From JBFELO01 sp041552055 (GTDB taxonomy: Bacteria > Acidobacteriota > Thermoanaerobaculia > Thermoanaerobaculales > Sulfomarinibacteraceae), in contig JBFELO010000097.1 in assembly GCA_041552055.1 (NCBI GenBank), positions 1 to 17,425 of the forward strand: a stretch of DNA of 17,425 nt. Direction: 5' to 3'. The notes beneath the pieces are model-generated. The model searched no databases and was not told where the DNA came from. It was given only the letters and a program-made list of their open reading frames with translations. This document shows positions 7,563-16,635 of this stretch, in pieces. How positions within the stretch are numbered: position 1 is the first letter of the stretch; each line of letters opens with the position of its first letter. The position numbers and the translations under genes were made by a program.

Positions 7563-8888
7563 TCAGCCAAGGTCGTGTCGGATCGCCCTCACAAGCTCGC
7601 GGGCCAGGTTCTCGATCTCCTGCCGATCCTCTCCCTCCACCATTACGCGTGCGAGGGGTTCGGTGCCGGAGTAGCGCAGGAGGACGCGGCCGCGCTCGGA
7701 GAGGAGCTTCTCCGTCACGGTCAGCTGACGACGGACCGTGGGGAGCTCCTCGAACGGCTCCTTGCGGCTCACGGGAAGGTTGTGCAATACCTGAGGCAGG
7801 CGAGCGAGGTTGCTGAGTTTCGCGATCGGCGTTCCCATGGCAGCCGCGATCGCGAAGAGATGGGTCCCCGTGATCAGGCCGTCGCCGCTGACGCTGTGGT
7901 GTGAGCAGATGATGTGACCCGACTGTTCGCCTCCGAGAGTCGCGCCACGCTCCCGCATTGTCTGCCACACCCAGCGGTCGCCCACCGAGCAGCGGATCAT
8001 CTCGATACCTTCGGATCGAAGCTGCTGCTCGAGGCCGTAGTTGCTCATGACCGTGGCAACGACCCAGTTCCCCGGGAGACGATCGGTGGCCGCAAGGTGG
8101 CGGGCCCACACCAGGAGAATATCGTCGCCGTCGAGAATGTGCCCGGCGTGGTCCACAAGGATGGAGCGGTCGGCGTCGCCGTCGAGGGCGATCCCGCCGT
8201 CGGCATTCTCGGCCACCACGGTGGTTGCGAGCCGGTCGGTGGAGGTGGCTCCACAGTCGCGATTGATGTTCGTGCCGTTGGGTGTTGCCGATATGACCGT
8301 CGTGGCGGCGCCGAGTCGGGTCAGCAGCTCGCCGGCCAATCCGGATGCAGCCCCATGGGCGGCGTCGACCACCAGGTGCAGCCCTGCGAGCGGCCGCGGG
8401 CGGTCGTGGGTCGCCGCCACGAGATCTAGGTAGCTGCCGGCGAGCGTGTCATCGGTGTTGGGAAGCTCGCCACCCGACCGGGGTCGGGTCGAGGCGATGC
8501 GGGCCTCGAGACGGGCCTCCGAGTCGTCCGCGAGTTTCTCGCCGGTGGGCCCGAGGACCTTGATGCCGTTGTCCTGCGCCGGGTTGTGGGAGGCCGAGAT
8601 CACCACCCCGGCACCGTACGAGCCGGTGCGAAGAAGGTGAGACACCGCCGGCGTCGGCAGGACCCCCGCCCAGGTGACCCGTCCTCCGCTGGCCTGGAAG
8701 CTGCTGGCGAGCCAGGTGGCGAGCACTTCGGTGGAGGCACGTGTGTCCCCGGCAAGCAGGATGTGGGGCGTCTCGGACCCGTCGAGGATGTCAGCCAGTG
8801 CGGCTCCCAGACGGCGAACCGTGTCCTCGTCCAGCGGTGGTTCGAGTGCGCGCCCTCGGATTCCGTCAGTGCCGAAAAGGTGGTTCAT
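7563..8888 (-). CDS. glmM: Phosphoglucosamine mutase
   Basis: 441 residues, the normal size. GlmM converts glucosamine-6-phosphate to glucosamine-1-phosphate on the way to UDP-GlcNAc, peptidoglycan and LPS. The protein opens with MNHLFGTDGIRG. The active-site serine is Ser100 in ISASHNP, the metal loop is DGDADR (236-241), the sugar-binding loop GGEQSGH (319-325), and the phosphate-binding loop RYSGTEP (405-411). ATG 8888 is chosen because GAGG lies 7 nt upstream and FGTDGIRG normally begins within a few residues of the start. ATG 8915, which overlaps the ybbR stop as ATGA like other junctions in this operon, is a real alternative and would add nine residues. It is the last gene of the ftsH-folP-cdaA-ybbR-glmM cluster. 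CdaA and YbbR bind and regulate GlmM in several bacteria. Confidence 0.95.
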   Translation of the reverse strand: MNHLFGTDGIRGRALEPPLDEDTVRRLGAALADILDGSETPHILLAGDTRASTEVLATWLASSFQASGGRVTWAGVLPTPAVSHLLRTGSYGAGVVISASHNPAQDNGIKVLGPTGEKLADDSEARLEARIASTRPRSGGELPNTDDTLAGSYLDLVAATHDRPRPLAGLHLVVDAAHGAASGLAGELLTRLGAATTVISATPNGTNINRDCGATSTDRLATTVVAENADGGIALDGDADRSILVDHAGHILDGDDILLVWARHLAATDRLPGNWVVATVMSNYGLEQQLRSEGIEMIRCSVGDRWVWQTMRERGATLGGEQSGHIICSHHSVSGDGLITGTHLFAIAAAMGTPIAKLSNLARLPQVLHNLPVSRKEPFEELPTVRRQLTVTEKLLSERGRVLLRYSGTEPLARVMVEGEDRQEIENLARELVRAIRHDLG

Positions 8889-8911
8889 TTCGGTGCCTCG
8901 AGGTGTGGGGC

Positions 8912-9586
8912 TCATTCCAGCGGGGTTGGCGTCGGCGTGGGCAGCGGGAAGACGTCGACCACCACTCGGGCGGGCGCGACGAGCGGTGACCGGAGCAGTG
9001 GGTCGGTGAGTTGGGGCAGCACGGTTCCCTCGACCGGCCCGGTGGCGCCCTCGATCGAGATCCCGGACGTCTCCACGTACTCGAGATCTGCGAGCCGGCT
9101 CTCCGGTCCCTGGACAGTGATCATCACCGGGTTGATGCGTACCTCGCCGAGCACGAACCCGGGGGCCGGGGATCCCTCAATCGTTGGTCGAAGCGGCAGG
9201 TTGCGGGTCTGTTGACGTTCGAGCTCGAGGACGATCGCCGATGGCTCCACGCCGACCACCTCGACCTCCGGCGGCAACGGGATATCGCCGACATTGATCG
9301 GATATGAGTTGGTGCCGGGCCGGGCGTCACTCAGGTCGAGCAGCACTTCGAGTGGCACACGCGGATCGAGGGCCCGGGACAGGGGCCCACGCAGCTGGAC
9401 CGCGACCATGTCCGGAACGGTGGAGGTGAGCACGAGGTCACGAGGCATGTTGACCAGAGTGAGGTGCGCCCGCACGCCTCGCATGGAGATTTCCTCGCCG
9501 CGTTCGCCCGCCAACCAGTACCACAGCAAGAATGCGGCCAGAAGTGCCACGAGGAATTGCAGGGGGTACCGCGGACGCAGCTTCAC
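8912..9586 (-). CDS. ybbR: YbbR/CdaR-domain regulator of the diadenylate cyclase
   Basis: 224 residues. One N-terminal membrane helix (about 8-26, FLVALLAAFLLWYWLAG) is followed by an extracytoplasmic beta-rich region with about two YbbR repeats; Firmicute CdaR has more. YbbR proteins bind CdaA and tune c-di-AMP synthesis. The start is GTG 9586, which overlaps the cdaA stop as GTGA and has GGAGGAG 8 nt upstream. The C-terminus ends in a Thr-Pro run (PLPTPTPTPLE), a low-complexity tail unlikely to be part of the fold. The family call rests on size, topology, the PL(S)RALDPR-type segment and its position between cdaA and glmM. Confidence 0.88.
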   Translation of the reverse strand: MKLRPRYPLQFLVALLAAFLLWYWLAGERGEEISMRGVRAHLTLVNMPRDLVLTSTVPDMVAVQLRGPLSRALDPRVPLEVLLDLSDARPGTNSYPINVGDIPLPPEVEVVGVEPSAIVLELERQQTRNLPLRPTIEGSPAPGFVLGEVRINPVMITVQGPESRLADLEYVETSGISIEGATGPVEGTVLPQLTDPLLRSPLVAPARVVVDVFPLPTPTPTPLE

Positions 9587-10389
9587 GATCTTGTCTCCTC
9601 CCGCGCTCCCAGCTGGTACAGGTGCTCGGTGAGGGCGTTTCGAAGCGTGGTTTCGTCGAGCGGCCGCAACAACTGCTGTTCGACCGCAAGCGAAATCGTT
9701 CCGGTCTCCTCGGAGACCACGATGACCAGCGCATCGCTTTCCTCGGTCAGACCAATAGCGGCCCGGTGGCGCGTCCCCAGGCTGGTTGACAGCTCGTGAC
9801 GGGTGCTCAGCGGCAGGAAGCAGGACGCGGCTTCGATTCGTTCGCCACGGATGATCACCGCCCCGTCGTGCAGCGGCGTCCCGGGGATGAAGATGTTCAA
9901 GATCAGGTCGTAGGAGAACCTCGCCTCGAGCGGAATGCCGGTGTCGGCCCACATCGCCAGTGAATCCCGCCGCTCGATGGCGATCAAGGCACCGGTCCTC
10001 TTCGAGGCGAGCGCCTGTACCGCGAGCGCCAGCTCGTTCAACATCACCGGGCCCTCGTCCTGGCCACGGTCCAAGCGAAACCACGCGGTGGATCCGAACG
10101 CCGCCAGCATGCGGCGGATCTCCTGCTGGAACAGCACGATGATCGCGAACGGAAGGAAGACGAGGAGATTCTCGAGGATGTTGGAAAGCGTGATCAGATT
10201 GAGCGCCGACGCGACCAGATAGAGGCCCGCGATGATCAGGATCCCCCACAGCATCTGCATCGCACGGGAGCCCCGTAGCAACACGAGCAGCGCGTAGAGC
10301 AGCACCGCAACTGTGAAGATGTCCACCAGATCGGCGATCCCGATCGAGAGCTCGGAGAGCTCACGGACGAGATTGGCCAGCCAATTCAT
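9583..10389 (-). CDS. cdaA: Diadenylate cyclase, CdaA type
   Basis: 268 residues. CdaA makes cyclic di-AMP from two ATP; the messenger controls potassium and osmolyte balance and cell-wall stability. Three predicted membrane helices occupy about 20-95. The DAC (DisA_N) domain follows, with the catalytic DGA at 175-177 (PLHDGAVII) and the ATP-binding GTRHR at 205-209. ATG 10389 overlaps the folP stop as ATGA, and the end overlaps ybbR as GTGA, so translation is probably coupled along folP-cdaA-ybbR. The domain order and the ybbR-glmM neighbours separate it from DisA, which carries a DNA-binding C-terminus. Confidence 0.96.
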   Translation of the reverse strand: MNWLANLVRELSELSIGIADLVDIFTVAVLLYALLVLLRGSRAMQMLWGILIIAGLYLVASALNLITLSNILENLLVFLPFAIIVLFQQEIRRMLAAFGSTAWFRLDRGQDEGPVMLNELALAVQALASKRTGALIAIERRDSLAMWADTGIPLEARFSYDLILNIFIPGTPLHDGAVIIRGERIEAASCFLPLSTRHELSTSLGTRHRAAIGLTEESDALVIVVSEETGTISLAVEQQLLRPLDETTLRNALTEHLYQLGAREETRS

Positions 10390-11254
10390 GGTGCCGCCTC
10401 GCGCAACATGATCGACATTTCCAGAAATTGGACGACTGCCGCGGGCTCATGCACGCGGACCACGACCCGGTCGAGACCGACGATCGGGACCAGAGCCGCC
10501 AGCGAGCCCGGCAGCCGATCATCGACCGGTGCGCCGGTCAGCTGCCCGATGAACGACTTGCGGGAGGGGCCCACCAGCACCGGGTGCCCGAGCTCGGCGA
10601 GCTTCGGGATTGCCGCGAGCAGTCGCAGGTTGCCCGCAGCGTCCTTGCCGAAACCGATCCCGGGATCGAGCCACACGTTGTCGGATGGAATGCCGGCTTG
10701 GGTAGCCGCTGCTGCCCGTCCCTCCAGGTACTGGAACACCTCGGCGACCACGTCGTCGTAACGGGTGTCGGCCTGCATGGTTTGGGGCTCGCCGCGCATG
10801 TGCATCAGGACCATGCCGGCACCGACGTCCGCCGCCAACGCGAACATTCCCTCGTCGCTGCCCGCGGTGACGTCGTTGACGATGTCGGCCCCCGCCTCGA
10901 GAGCCGCGACCGCCACCGACCGCTTCCGGGTGTCCACCGAGATCACAGCCTCCGGTCTGCGGCGGCGCAGTTCAGAGATCACCGGGAGAATTCGTCGGAT
11001 TTCCTCCTCCTCGGAGACCTGGTGCGCACCTGGTCTGGTCGATTCGCCACCCACATCGACGATGTCGGCGCCGTCCTCCAGTTGCGCCTCGGCGTGGCGC
11101 AACGCGGCGTCGGGAGCGAGAAAACGACCCCTATCGGAAAACGAATCCGGCGTGCAGTTCACGATGGCCATCACCACCGGCCGCCGTCGCGGCCAGAGTC
11201 GTTCGAGCCGCCGCTCGCGTTGGAGCTGTGGCGCTGCCGGTGACGTGCTCTCAT

Positions 11255-11258
<4 letters not shown>
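10386..11258 (-). CDS. folP: Dihydropteroate synthase
   Basis: 290 residues. FolP joins p-aminobenzoate to hydroxymethyl-dihydropterin diphosphate, giving dihydropteroate for folate; it is the sulfonamide target. TIM-barrel landmarks are MAIVNCTPDSFSDRG (30-44), GESTRPGA (71-78), SVDT (107-110), LDPGIGFGK (197-205), GPSRKSFIG (230-238) and a late RVHEPA. The first motif has Cys35 where Val is usual (NVTPDS), a mild change. The start is GTG 11258, overlapping the ftsH stop as GTGA; it adds about 28 residues before the first barrel strand, which is common. The gene sits between ftsH and cdaA, an order seen in many deltaproteobacteria and acidobacteria. Confidence 0.96.
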
Positions 11259-13156
<1,898 letters not shown>

Positions 13157-13166
13157 GTTTCTGTTG

Positions 13167-13194
13167 CCTCCACGTCCCACCGCGAATGGTGGAG
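13167..13194 (-). promoter_or_regulatory. ftsH leader: two mutually exclusive hairpins at the Shine-Dalgarno sequence
   Basis: On the minus strand, CTCCAC (13194-13189) can pair with GTGGAG (13173-13168), which contains the ribosome binding site for GTG 13156. Alternatively, the overlapping CCACC (13192-13188) pairs with GGTGG (13181-13177) and leaves the site free. Both stems are short (5-6 bp). A switch is only an inference. Confidence 0.3.
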
Positions 13195-13244
13195 CGTTAA
13201 GGAAAACCCTCCTGGCGAGAGCCTTGTTCCCGGACGTTGCGCGG

Positions 13245-13766
13245 CTACTCGCGATCGATGATGCACAGGTCCGGTCGGTTCGTATGCTGACCCAGCTCGA
13301 GGCCGAGTCCGTACCCCACGAGGAACCCGTCAGACGACTCGCTGAACACCGCGTACTTGGTGGAGAGGTTCACGCTCCGCTGATGAGGGCGGTCGACCAG
13401 TGCCACGACCTCCAGCGAGGCGGGCGTCTGTTGGCTGAGATGGGTGATGAGGTAGTTCTCGGTGACGCCGGAGTGGATCACGTCTTTGAGAATGAGCACG
13501 TGGCGGCCGGAGACTTCGATATGCGTGGCGTAGGTCAGGTTGACGACCTCTCCGCGGTCTCCCGGAGAGATGGTCACGTCGACGAATTCGAAGTCTACGG
13601 GCATCGGGATCATCCGCGCCAGATCGGCCAGCAGGAATGCGGCACCCTTCAATATGCCGACCAAGACCAGTTTCTTGCCGTCGTAATCCTGTGCGATCTG
13701 AGTCGCGATTTCGTTGAGACGGTCGCGAATCTGGTCAGCGGTGTGGACCACCCGCGGCTCCCCCAT
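13245..13766 (-). CDS. hpt: Hypoxanthine phosphoribosyltransferase homologue with altered active site
   Basis: 173 residues, normal for bacterial HGPRT, which makes IMP or GMP from a base and PRPP. The fold is clear: LVGILKGA (35-42) is the diphosphate loop, and GFLVGYGL (147-154) the C-terminal signature. The PRPP motif, normally VEDIIDTG, reads LKDVIHSG (93-100): Glu is Lys94, the first Asp is kept (Asp95), and the catalytic Asp is His98. The base-contacting Lys of the LL-x-KP segment is Arg126 (LVDRP). The Asp after GYGL is Gly155, and the usual Y-x-x-YR-x-LP end is GLELGQHTNRP. Catalysis is therefore doubtful, though this could be a subfamily with changed specificity. ATG 13766 has GGAGG 9 nt upstream; the 32-nt overlap with tilS indicates co-transcription. 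Confidence 0.88.
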   Translation of the reverse strand: MGEPRVVHTADQIRDRLNEIATQIAQDYDGKKLVLVGILKGAAFLLADLARMIPMPVDFEFVDVTISPGDRGEVVNLTYATHIEVSGRHVLILKDVIHSGVTENYLITHLSQQTPASLEVVALVDRPHQRSVNLSTKYAVFSESSDGFLVGYGLGLELGQHTNRPDLCIIDRE

Positions 13767-15063
13767 CAGTCAGCACCTCCACCAAGAGGTCCCCGGTTCC
13801 AGGGCCGTACCAAATCCCGGGAATCCATGTAATTGTATCACTTTCGCAGAACACCGGCCACGCCCGTCTCAGGTGACGTGGGAGGTGTTTTGCCAGCAAT
13901 CTGGACACCTTGGCGAGGTTTCCTTCGTGCTCGATCCGGTCTCCAGGCGCCGCCGATCGAACGGAGAGTCGTCCGCCATCGGGGAGCCATCTGTGCCATG
14001 CGGCCGCGTCATCGGGTTCCGCGTTCCGGGTGACGCGAATCCACCAGCCGGGGAGCGGGAGGCGCAAGGTCATACCCGGCTCGAGGTCGAACGCGTAGGG
14101 TGAGGGAGGGCTGGGGGGTTCCAGCCAGAGCCTCCGGCGCGCAAGGCGCAGCCGCCACCGTCCACCGAGGGTGACGGCTCGGGGGGTGCCGTGCCGGATG
14201 AGTTTTTCGACCAGGGCCTGTTGACGCCGAGAAACCCTGGCAATACCGATGCGTGCCGCCTGGGCGTGCAGCCAGCGCGACCGGAGCGACTCGTCGAGGT
14301 CCTCGAGGGTGGCGACCGACACGCCGCCGTCGGCCCTCCACGGGTCGATCCAAAGTTCGGCGCTCTGCACATGGCGAGCGAAGTGTTTCTCGTCAAGGGC
14401 GAGGGCGCGAGCGAGAGCAACCAGATGGCTGTCGATCTCGGGGGATACAGCCCGCAGATCCGGCAGGATGACGTGACGCACCCGGTTGCGGAGGTGTCCC
14501 AGATCCAGGTTCGAGCTGTCCTCGCACCAGCGATGCTGCCTCAGCTCGAGCCATTCGCGGATCTCGTCCCGGCGCCAGTCGAGCAGCGGGCGTACCACTC
14601 CGTCTGGGGTCTCGGCGGCGATGCCGGCCATCGCGCGTGGGCCGGCACCGCGCAGTAGCTGGAGCAGCACACCTTCGGCCACGTCATCTCGGTGGTGGGC
14701 GGTGGCGACGGCTGCCATCCGTAGGTCGGACTTGAGCTTCAGGAGCGCCCGGTAGCGCTGTTGCCGCCACGTCGCCTCGCGGCCGTGCGGACGCGGCACT
14801 GACGCGTCGAGGTGCAGGAGGTGGAACGGTAGCTGGAGCTCATCGCAGAGGCTCTTGCAGAACGCGGCGTCGGCATCGGCCTCGAGCCCTCGGATCTGAT
14901 GGTGGACGTGGGCGACCTCGAGGCGCAAGTCGAGCGTTGGGTCGCGGAGAAGGTGGAGCAGCGCAACTGAATCGGATCCACCGGAGAGGGCAACGAGGAT
15001 CCGTTGCCCGCGCAGGTGAGGAAACCGTGTGACAAACCGCTCAGCAAAATCAGGCGCCGGCAT
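13735..15063 (-). CDS. tilS: tRNA(Ile2) lysidine synthase
   Basis: 442 residues. TilS converts C34 of tRNA-Ile2(CAU) to lysidine, changing its identity from Met to Ile. The N-terminal PP-loop ATPase has SGGSDS (27-32), HVHHQIRG, EATWRQQRY (96-104) and AHHRDDVAEG (122-131); the usual form is AHHxDDQAET, so Gln and Thr are Val and Gly here. A substrate-binding middle region follows (LRNRVRHVILPDL), then a TilS C-terminal domain (VRSAAPGDRI...KVSRLLAKHLPRHLRRAWPV). ATG 15063 is the only good start; it lies 13 nt after the encoded CCA of the upstream tRNA and has no clear Shine-Dalgarno sequence. The mRNA may start at the processed tRNA end. The order tilS-hpt-ftsH is widely conserved. Confidence 0.94.
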   Translation of the reverse strand: MPAPDFAERFVTRFPHLRGQRILVALSGGSDSVALLHLLRDPTLDLRLEVAHVHHQIRGLEADADAAFCKSLCDELQLPFHLLHLDASVPRPHGREATWRQQRYRALLKLKSDLRMAAVATAHHRDDVAEGVLLQLLRGAGPRAMAGIAAETPDGVVRPLLDWRRDEIREWLELRQHRWCEDSSNLDLGHLRNRVRHVILPDLRAVSPEIDSHLVALARALALDEKHFARHVQSAELWIDPWRADGGVSVATLEDLDESLRSRWLHAQAARIGIARVSRRQQALVEKLIRHGTPRAVTLGGRWRLRLARRRLWLEPPSPPSPYAFDLEPGMTLRLPLPGWWIRVTRNAEPDDAAAWHRWLPDGGRLSVRSAAPGDRIEHEGNLAKVSRLLAKHLPRHLRRAWPVFCESDTITWIPGIWYGPGTGDLLVEVLTDGGAAGGPHR

Positions 15064-15076
15064 GAACCGTCCGGGG

Positions 15077-15151
15077 TGGTGGCGGTGGGTGGACTTGAAC
15101 CACCGACACAGGGCTTATGAGACCCCTGCTCTTCCCCTGAGCTACACCGCC
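15077..15151 (-). tRNA. tRNA-Met (CAT anticodon), elongator type, CCA encoded
   Basis: A complete cloverleaf. The acceptor stem is GGCGGTG/CACCGCC with discriminator A and encoded CCA (15077-15079). The D arm is GCTC-AGGGGAA-GAGC. The anticodon stem GGGGT/GCCCT has wobble pairs at both ends and the loop CTCATAA. The 5-nt variable loop is GTGTC, and the T arm is GGTGG-TTCAAGT-CCACC. G1:C72 pairs, which excludes the initiator. The acceptor and D-stem sequence (GGCGGTGTAGCTCAG) is that of elongator tRNA-Met as I know it from other bacteria. tRNA-Ile2, the TilS substrate, also has CAT and remains possible. Confidence 0.9.
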
Positions 15152-15160
15152 GGGTCAGTC

Positions 15161-15190
15161 ACTGTAACGCGCGGGTCGAGTTGAAGTCAA
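15161..15190 (-). promoter_or_regulatory. Sigma70-type promoter of the tRNA-tilS-hpt operon
   Basis: On the minus strand, -35 TTGACT (15190-15185) and -10 TACAGT (15166-15161) are 18 nt apart. A start about 7 nt beyond the -10 falls near 15154, three bases before the tRNA 5' end. The -35 lies in a small palindrome, GTTGA-AG-TCAAC (15180-15191). Confidence 0.65.
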
Positions 15191-15196
15191 CAGCGC

Positions 15197-15202
15197 TATA
15201 CT
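15197..15202 (+). promoter_or_regulatory. -10 box of the divergent zinc-protein operon (leaderless candidate)
   Basis: TATACT (15197-15202) differs from consensus at one base. Transcription starting 7 nt after it would begin at 15209, the A of the downstream ATG, giving a leaderless mRNA. This fits the lack of a Shine-Dalgarno sequence there. No good -35 is visible at 16-18 nt spacing. Confidence 0.45.
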
Positions 15203-15208
15203 GATGCC

Positions 15209-15415
15209 ATGGCGGATGACGACGGCACCGCCAGAGGGCGGTGTCCAAACTGCGGGCAGGCGGTGCCGGAGGGTGAGTTGCGAGTCTGCCAGATGTGTCG
15301 TAGTCTCTTCTGCCAGCACTGCGAAGTGTACGGATACGGACGGTTCTTCTGCGGCGTGAGGTGCCGCGACACGTTCTTCTTTGGAGACGGAGAGGACTCG
15401 CAGGAGGACTTCTGA
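15209..15415 (+). CDS. Small eight-cysteine zinc-binding protein
   Basis: 68 residues with eight cysteines: C12, C15, C27, C30, C35, C38, C48 and C52. The spacing C-x2-C-x11-C-x2-C-x4-C-x2-C-x9-C-x3-C suits two zinc ions in a cross-brace, as in FYVE or PHD fingers; two separate zinc ribbons are also possible. Both termini are acidic (MADDDG, and GDGEDSQEDF at the end). No membrane segment or signal peptide is present. I do not recognise a named family. ATG 15209 has no ribosome binding site, but a near-consensus -10 stands just before it. The stop is 10 nt before the aminotransferase-like gene, so the two are probably one transcript. Function is unknown; binding to nucleic acid or to the next protein is possible. 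Confidence 0.82.
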   Translation: MADDDGTARGRCPNCGQAVPEGELRVCQMCRSLFCQHCEVYGYGRFFCGVRCRDTFFFGDGEDSQEDF

Positions 15416-15425
15416 GGACCGGATC

Positions 15426-16631
15426 ATGGGTCGATTGAGTGACAAACTCCTTGATCGTGCGGCGCACCTGCCTGGGCTGCGTTCCGGTATGGAGCGCTCG
15501 GTGGTGGCACAGAAGGCTCAGGGTGCGCGGGTCTACGATCTCGACAACGTCGGCTATATCGACTACCTCGGGGGCGGCGGCTCGACCATCCTGGGCTTCG
15601 CCAACCAGTTCGTGTTGGACGCCGTGCGCAAGGTGTTGGTGACCGGCGTTCCTGACGGTTTCCATGTGCCACAGGAGGTGGACCTGGCGGAGGCGCTGCA
15701 CGGGATGCTGCCGTGGGTCGCCAACTGGTGGTTGTGCCGCAATCAAGACGAGGCGGTGTGGCAGCTGCTGAACTGGGCCCGCGAGACCACCGGCAGGACG
15801 CACGTACTGATGATGGACGGCGGAGCCCGGCTGAGGGTCACCAGGGGAGGCGCCGAGGATCGCGTTCTGCCGATCCGCGAGGTGCCGGGATGGGACCTCG
15901 ATCGCATCGTGGTCGCGGTGGAGTCCGAAACAACCCCGGCGGCGGCGCTGGTGATTGATCCCCTGATGACGGGGATCGGGGTCGTGCCGCCGCCGGTGGA
16001 GACCCTGAGCGCCGTTGCCGAGGCGTGCCGTCGCACAGGCGTGCTGCTGGTGTTTGACGAGCGGGTGTCCGGTTTTCGAGTGAACCGCGGTGGAGCGGCG
16101 GCCTGGGCCGACGTGGTCCCGGATGTGGCGGTTTACGGTGGCGCGCTGGGAGGCGGCTTCCCGATCGGGGTCGTGGCGTTTCGCGAGGGTATCGAGGAGC
16201 CCATCCAGAAGGGCGAAGGTCGGATGCCGACCCCCCACCCGGTGTCCCTGGCGGCTGCGGAGGCGGTGCTGTCGATCCTCAAGAACGACACCATCTACCA
16301 ACGCCTCGAGGAGCGCTCCGAGCAGCTGGTGAGCGGAATGTTGGCCTTGGCGGAGAGGGTCGCGCGACCGATGACGATCAATCGGATCGGATCGGCGTTC
16401 GCGGTGTACATGACGCCGAATCCGGTGACCCGCCGTGGCGATGCCGAGGCGGCCGACGGCACGGCCTATTGGAGGTTCGCCCAGGCGCTGCGGGGTGAGG
16501 GCGTGCTGTTGCCGAGGCAGCCCGGTGGCGCGGCCTTCGTCTCGAGCGCTCACGGCGGCAAGGACATCGATGAATCCCTGGCGGCGTGTGAGCGCGTCCT
16601 GCTCCGTCTCCAGGAGGAGGACCTCCCCTAA
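15426..16631 (+). CDS. Class III aminotransferase-fold protein lacking the PLP lysine (probable pseudoenzyme)
   Basis: 401 residues, close to the 420-430 of glutamate-1-semialdehyde aminomutase and its relatives. The fold is easy to follow: GARVYDLDNVGYIDYLGGGG (33-52) near the start, LLVFDERVSGFR (207-218) with the PLP-nitrogen Asp211, and VYGGALGGGFPIG (236-248). In the last motif the family has GKxxGGGxPxG; here the Schiff-base Lys is Gly239 (codon GGC, 16140-16142). The phosphate-binding NSGTEA is RNQDEA (105-110), and the YHG motif after strand four is absent. The frame is intact with normal codon use, so the protein is kept but cannot form the usual internal aldimine. ATG 15426 has GAGG 8 nt upstream. 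hflX starts 4 nt after the stop. Confidence 0.9.
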   Translation: MGRLSDKLLDRAAHLPGLRSGMERSVVAQKAQGARVYDLDNVGYIDYLGGGGSTILGFANQFVLDAVRKVLVTGVPDGFHVPQEVDLAEALHGMLPWVANWWLCRNQDEAVWQLLNWARETTGRTHVLMMDGGARLRVTRGGAEDRVLPIREVPGWDLDRIVVAVESETTPAAALVIDPLMTGIGVVPPPVETLSAVAEACRRTGVLLVFDERVSGFRVNRGGAAAWADVVPDVAVYGGALGGGFPIGVVAFREGIEEPIQKGEGRMPTPHPVSLAAAEAVLSILKNDTIYQRLEERSEQLVSGMLALAERVARPMTINRIGSAFAVYMTPNPVTRRGDAEAADGTAYWRFAQALRGEGVLLPRQPGGAAFVSSAHGGKDIDESLAACERVLLRLQEEDLP

Positions 16632-16635
16632 GACA

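Noticed and set aside
15077..15151. Initiator tRNA.
   Set aside because: Positions 1 and 72 form a G:C pair, and the anticodon stem lacks the three G:C pairs next to the loop.
15159..16553. Long minus-strand open frame of 464 codons.
   Set aside because: It is antisense to the zinc protein and the aminotransferase-fold gene, rich in His/Arg/Pro, with no recognisable motif.
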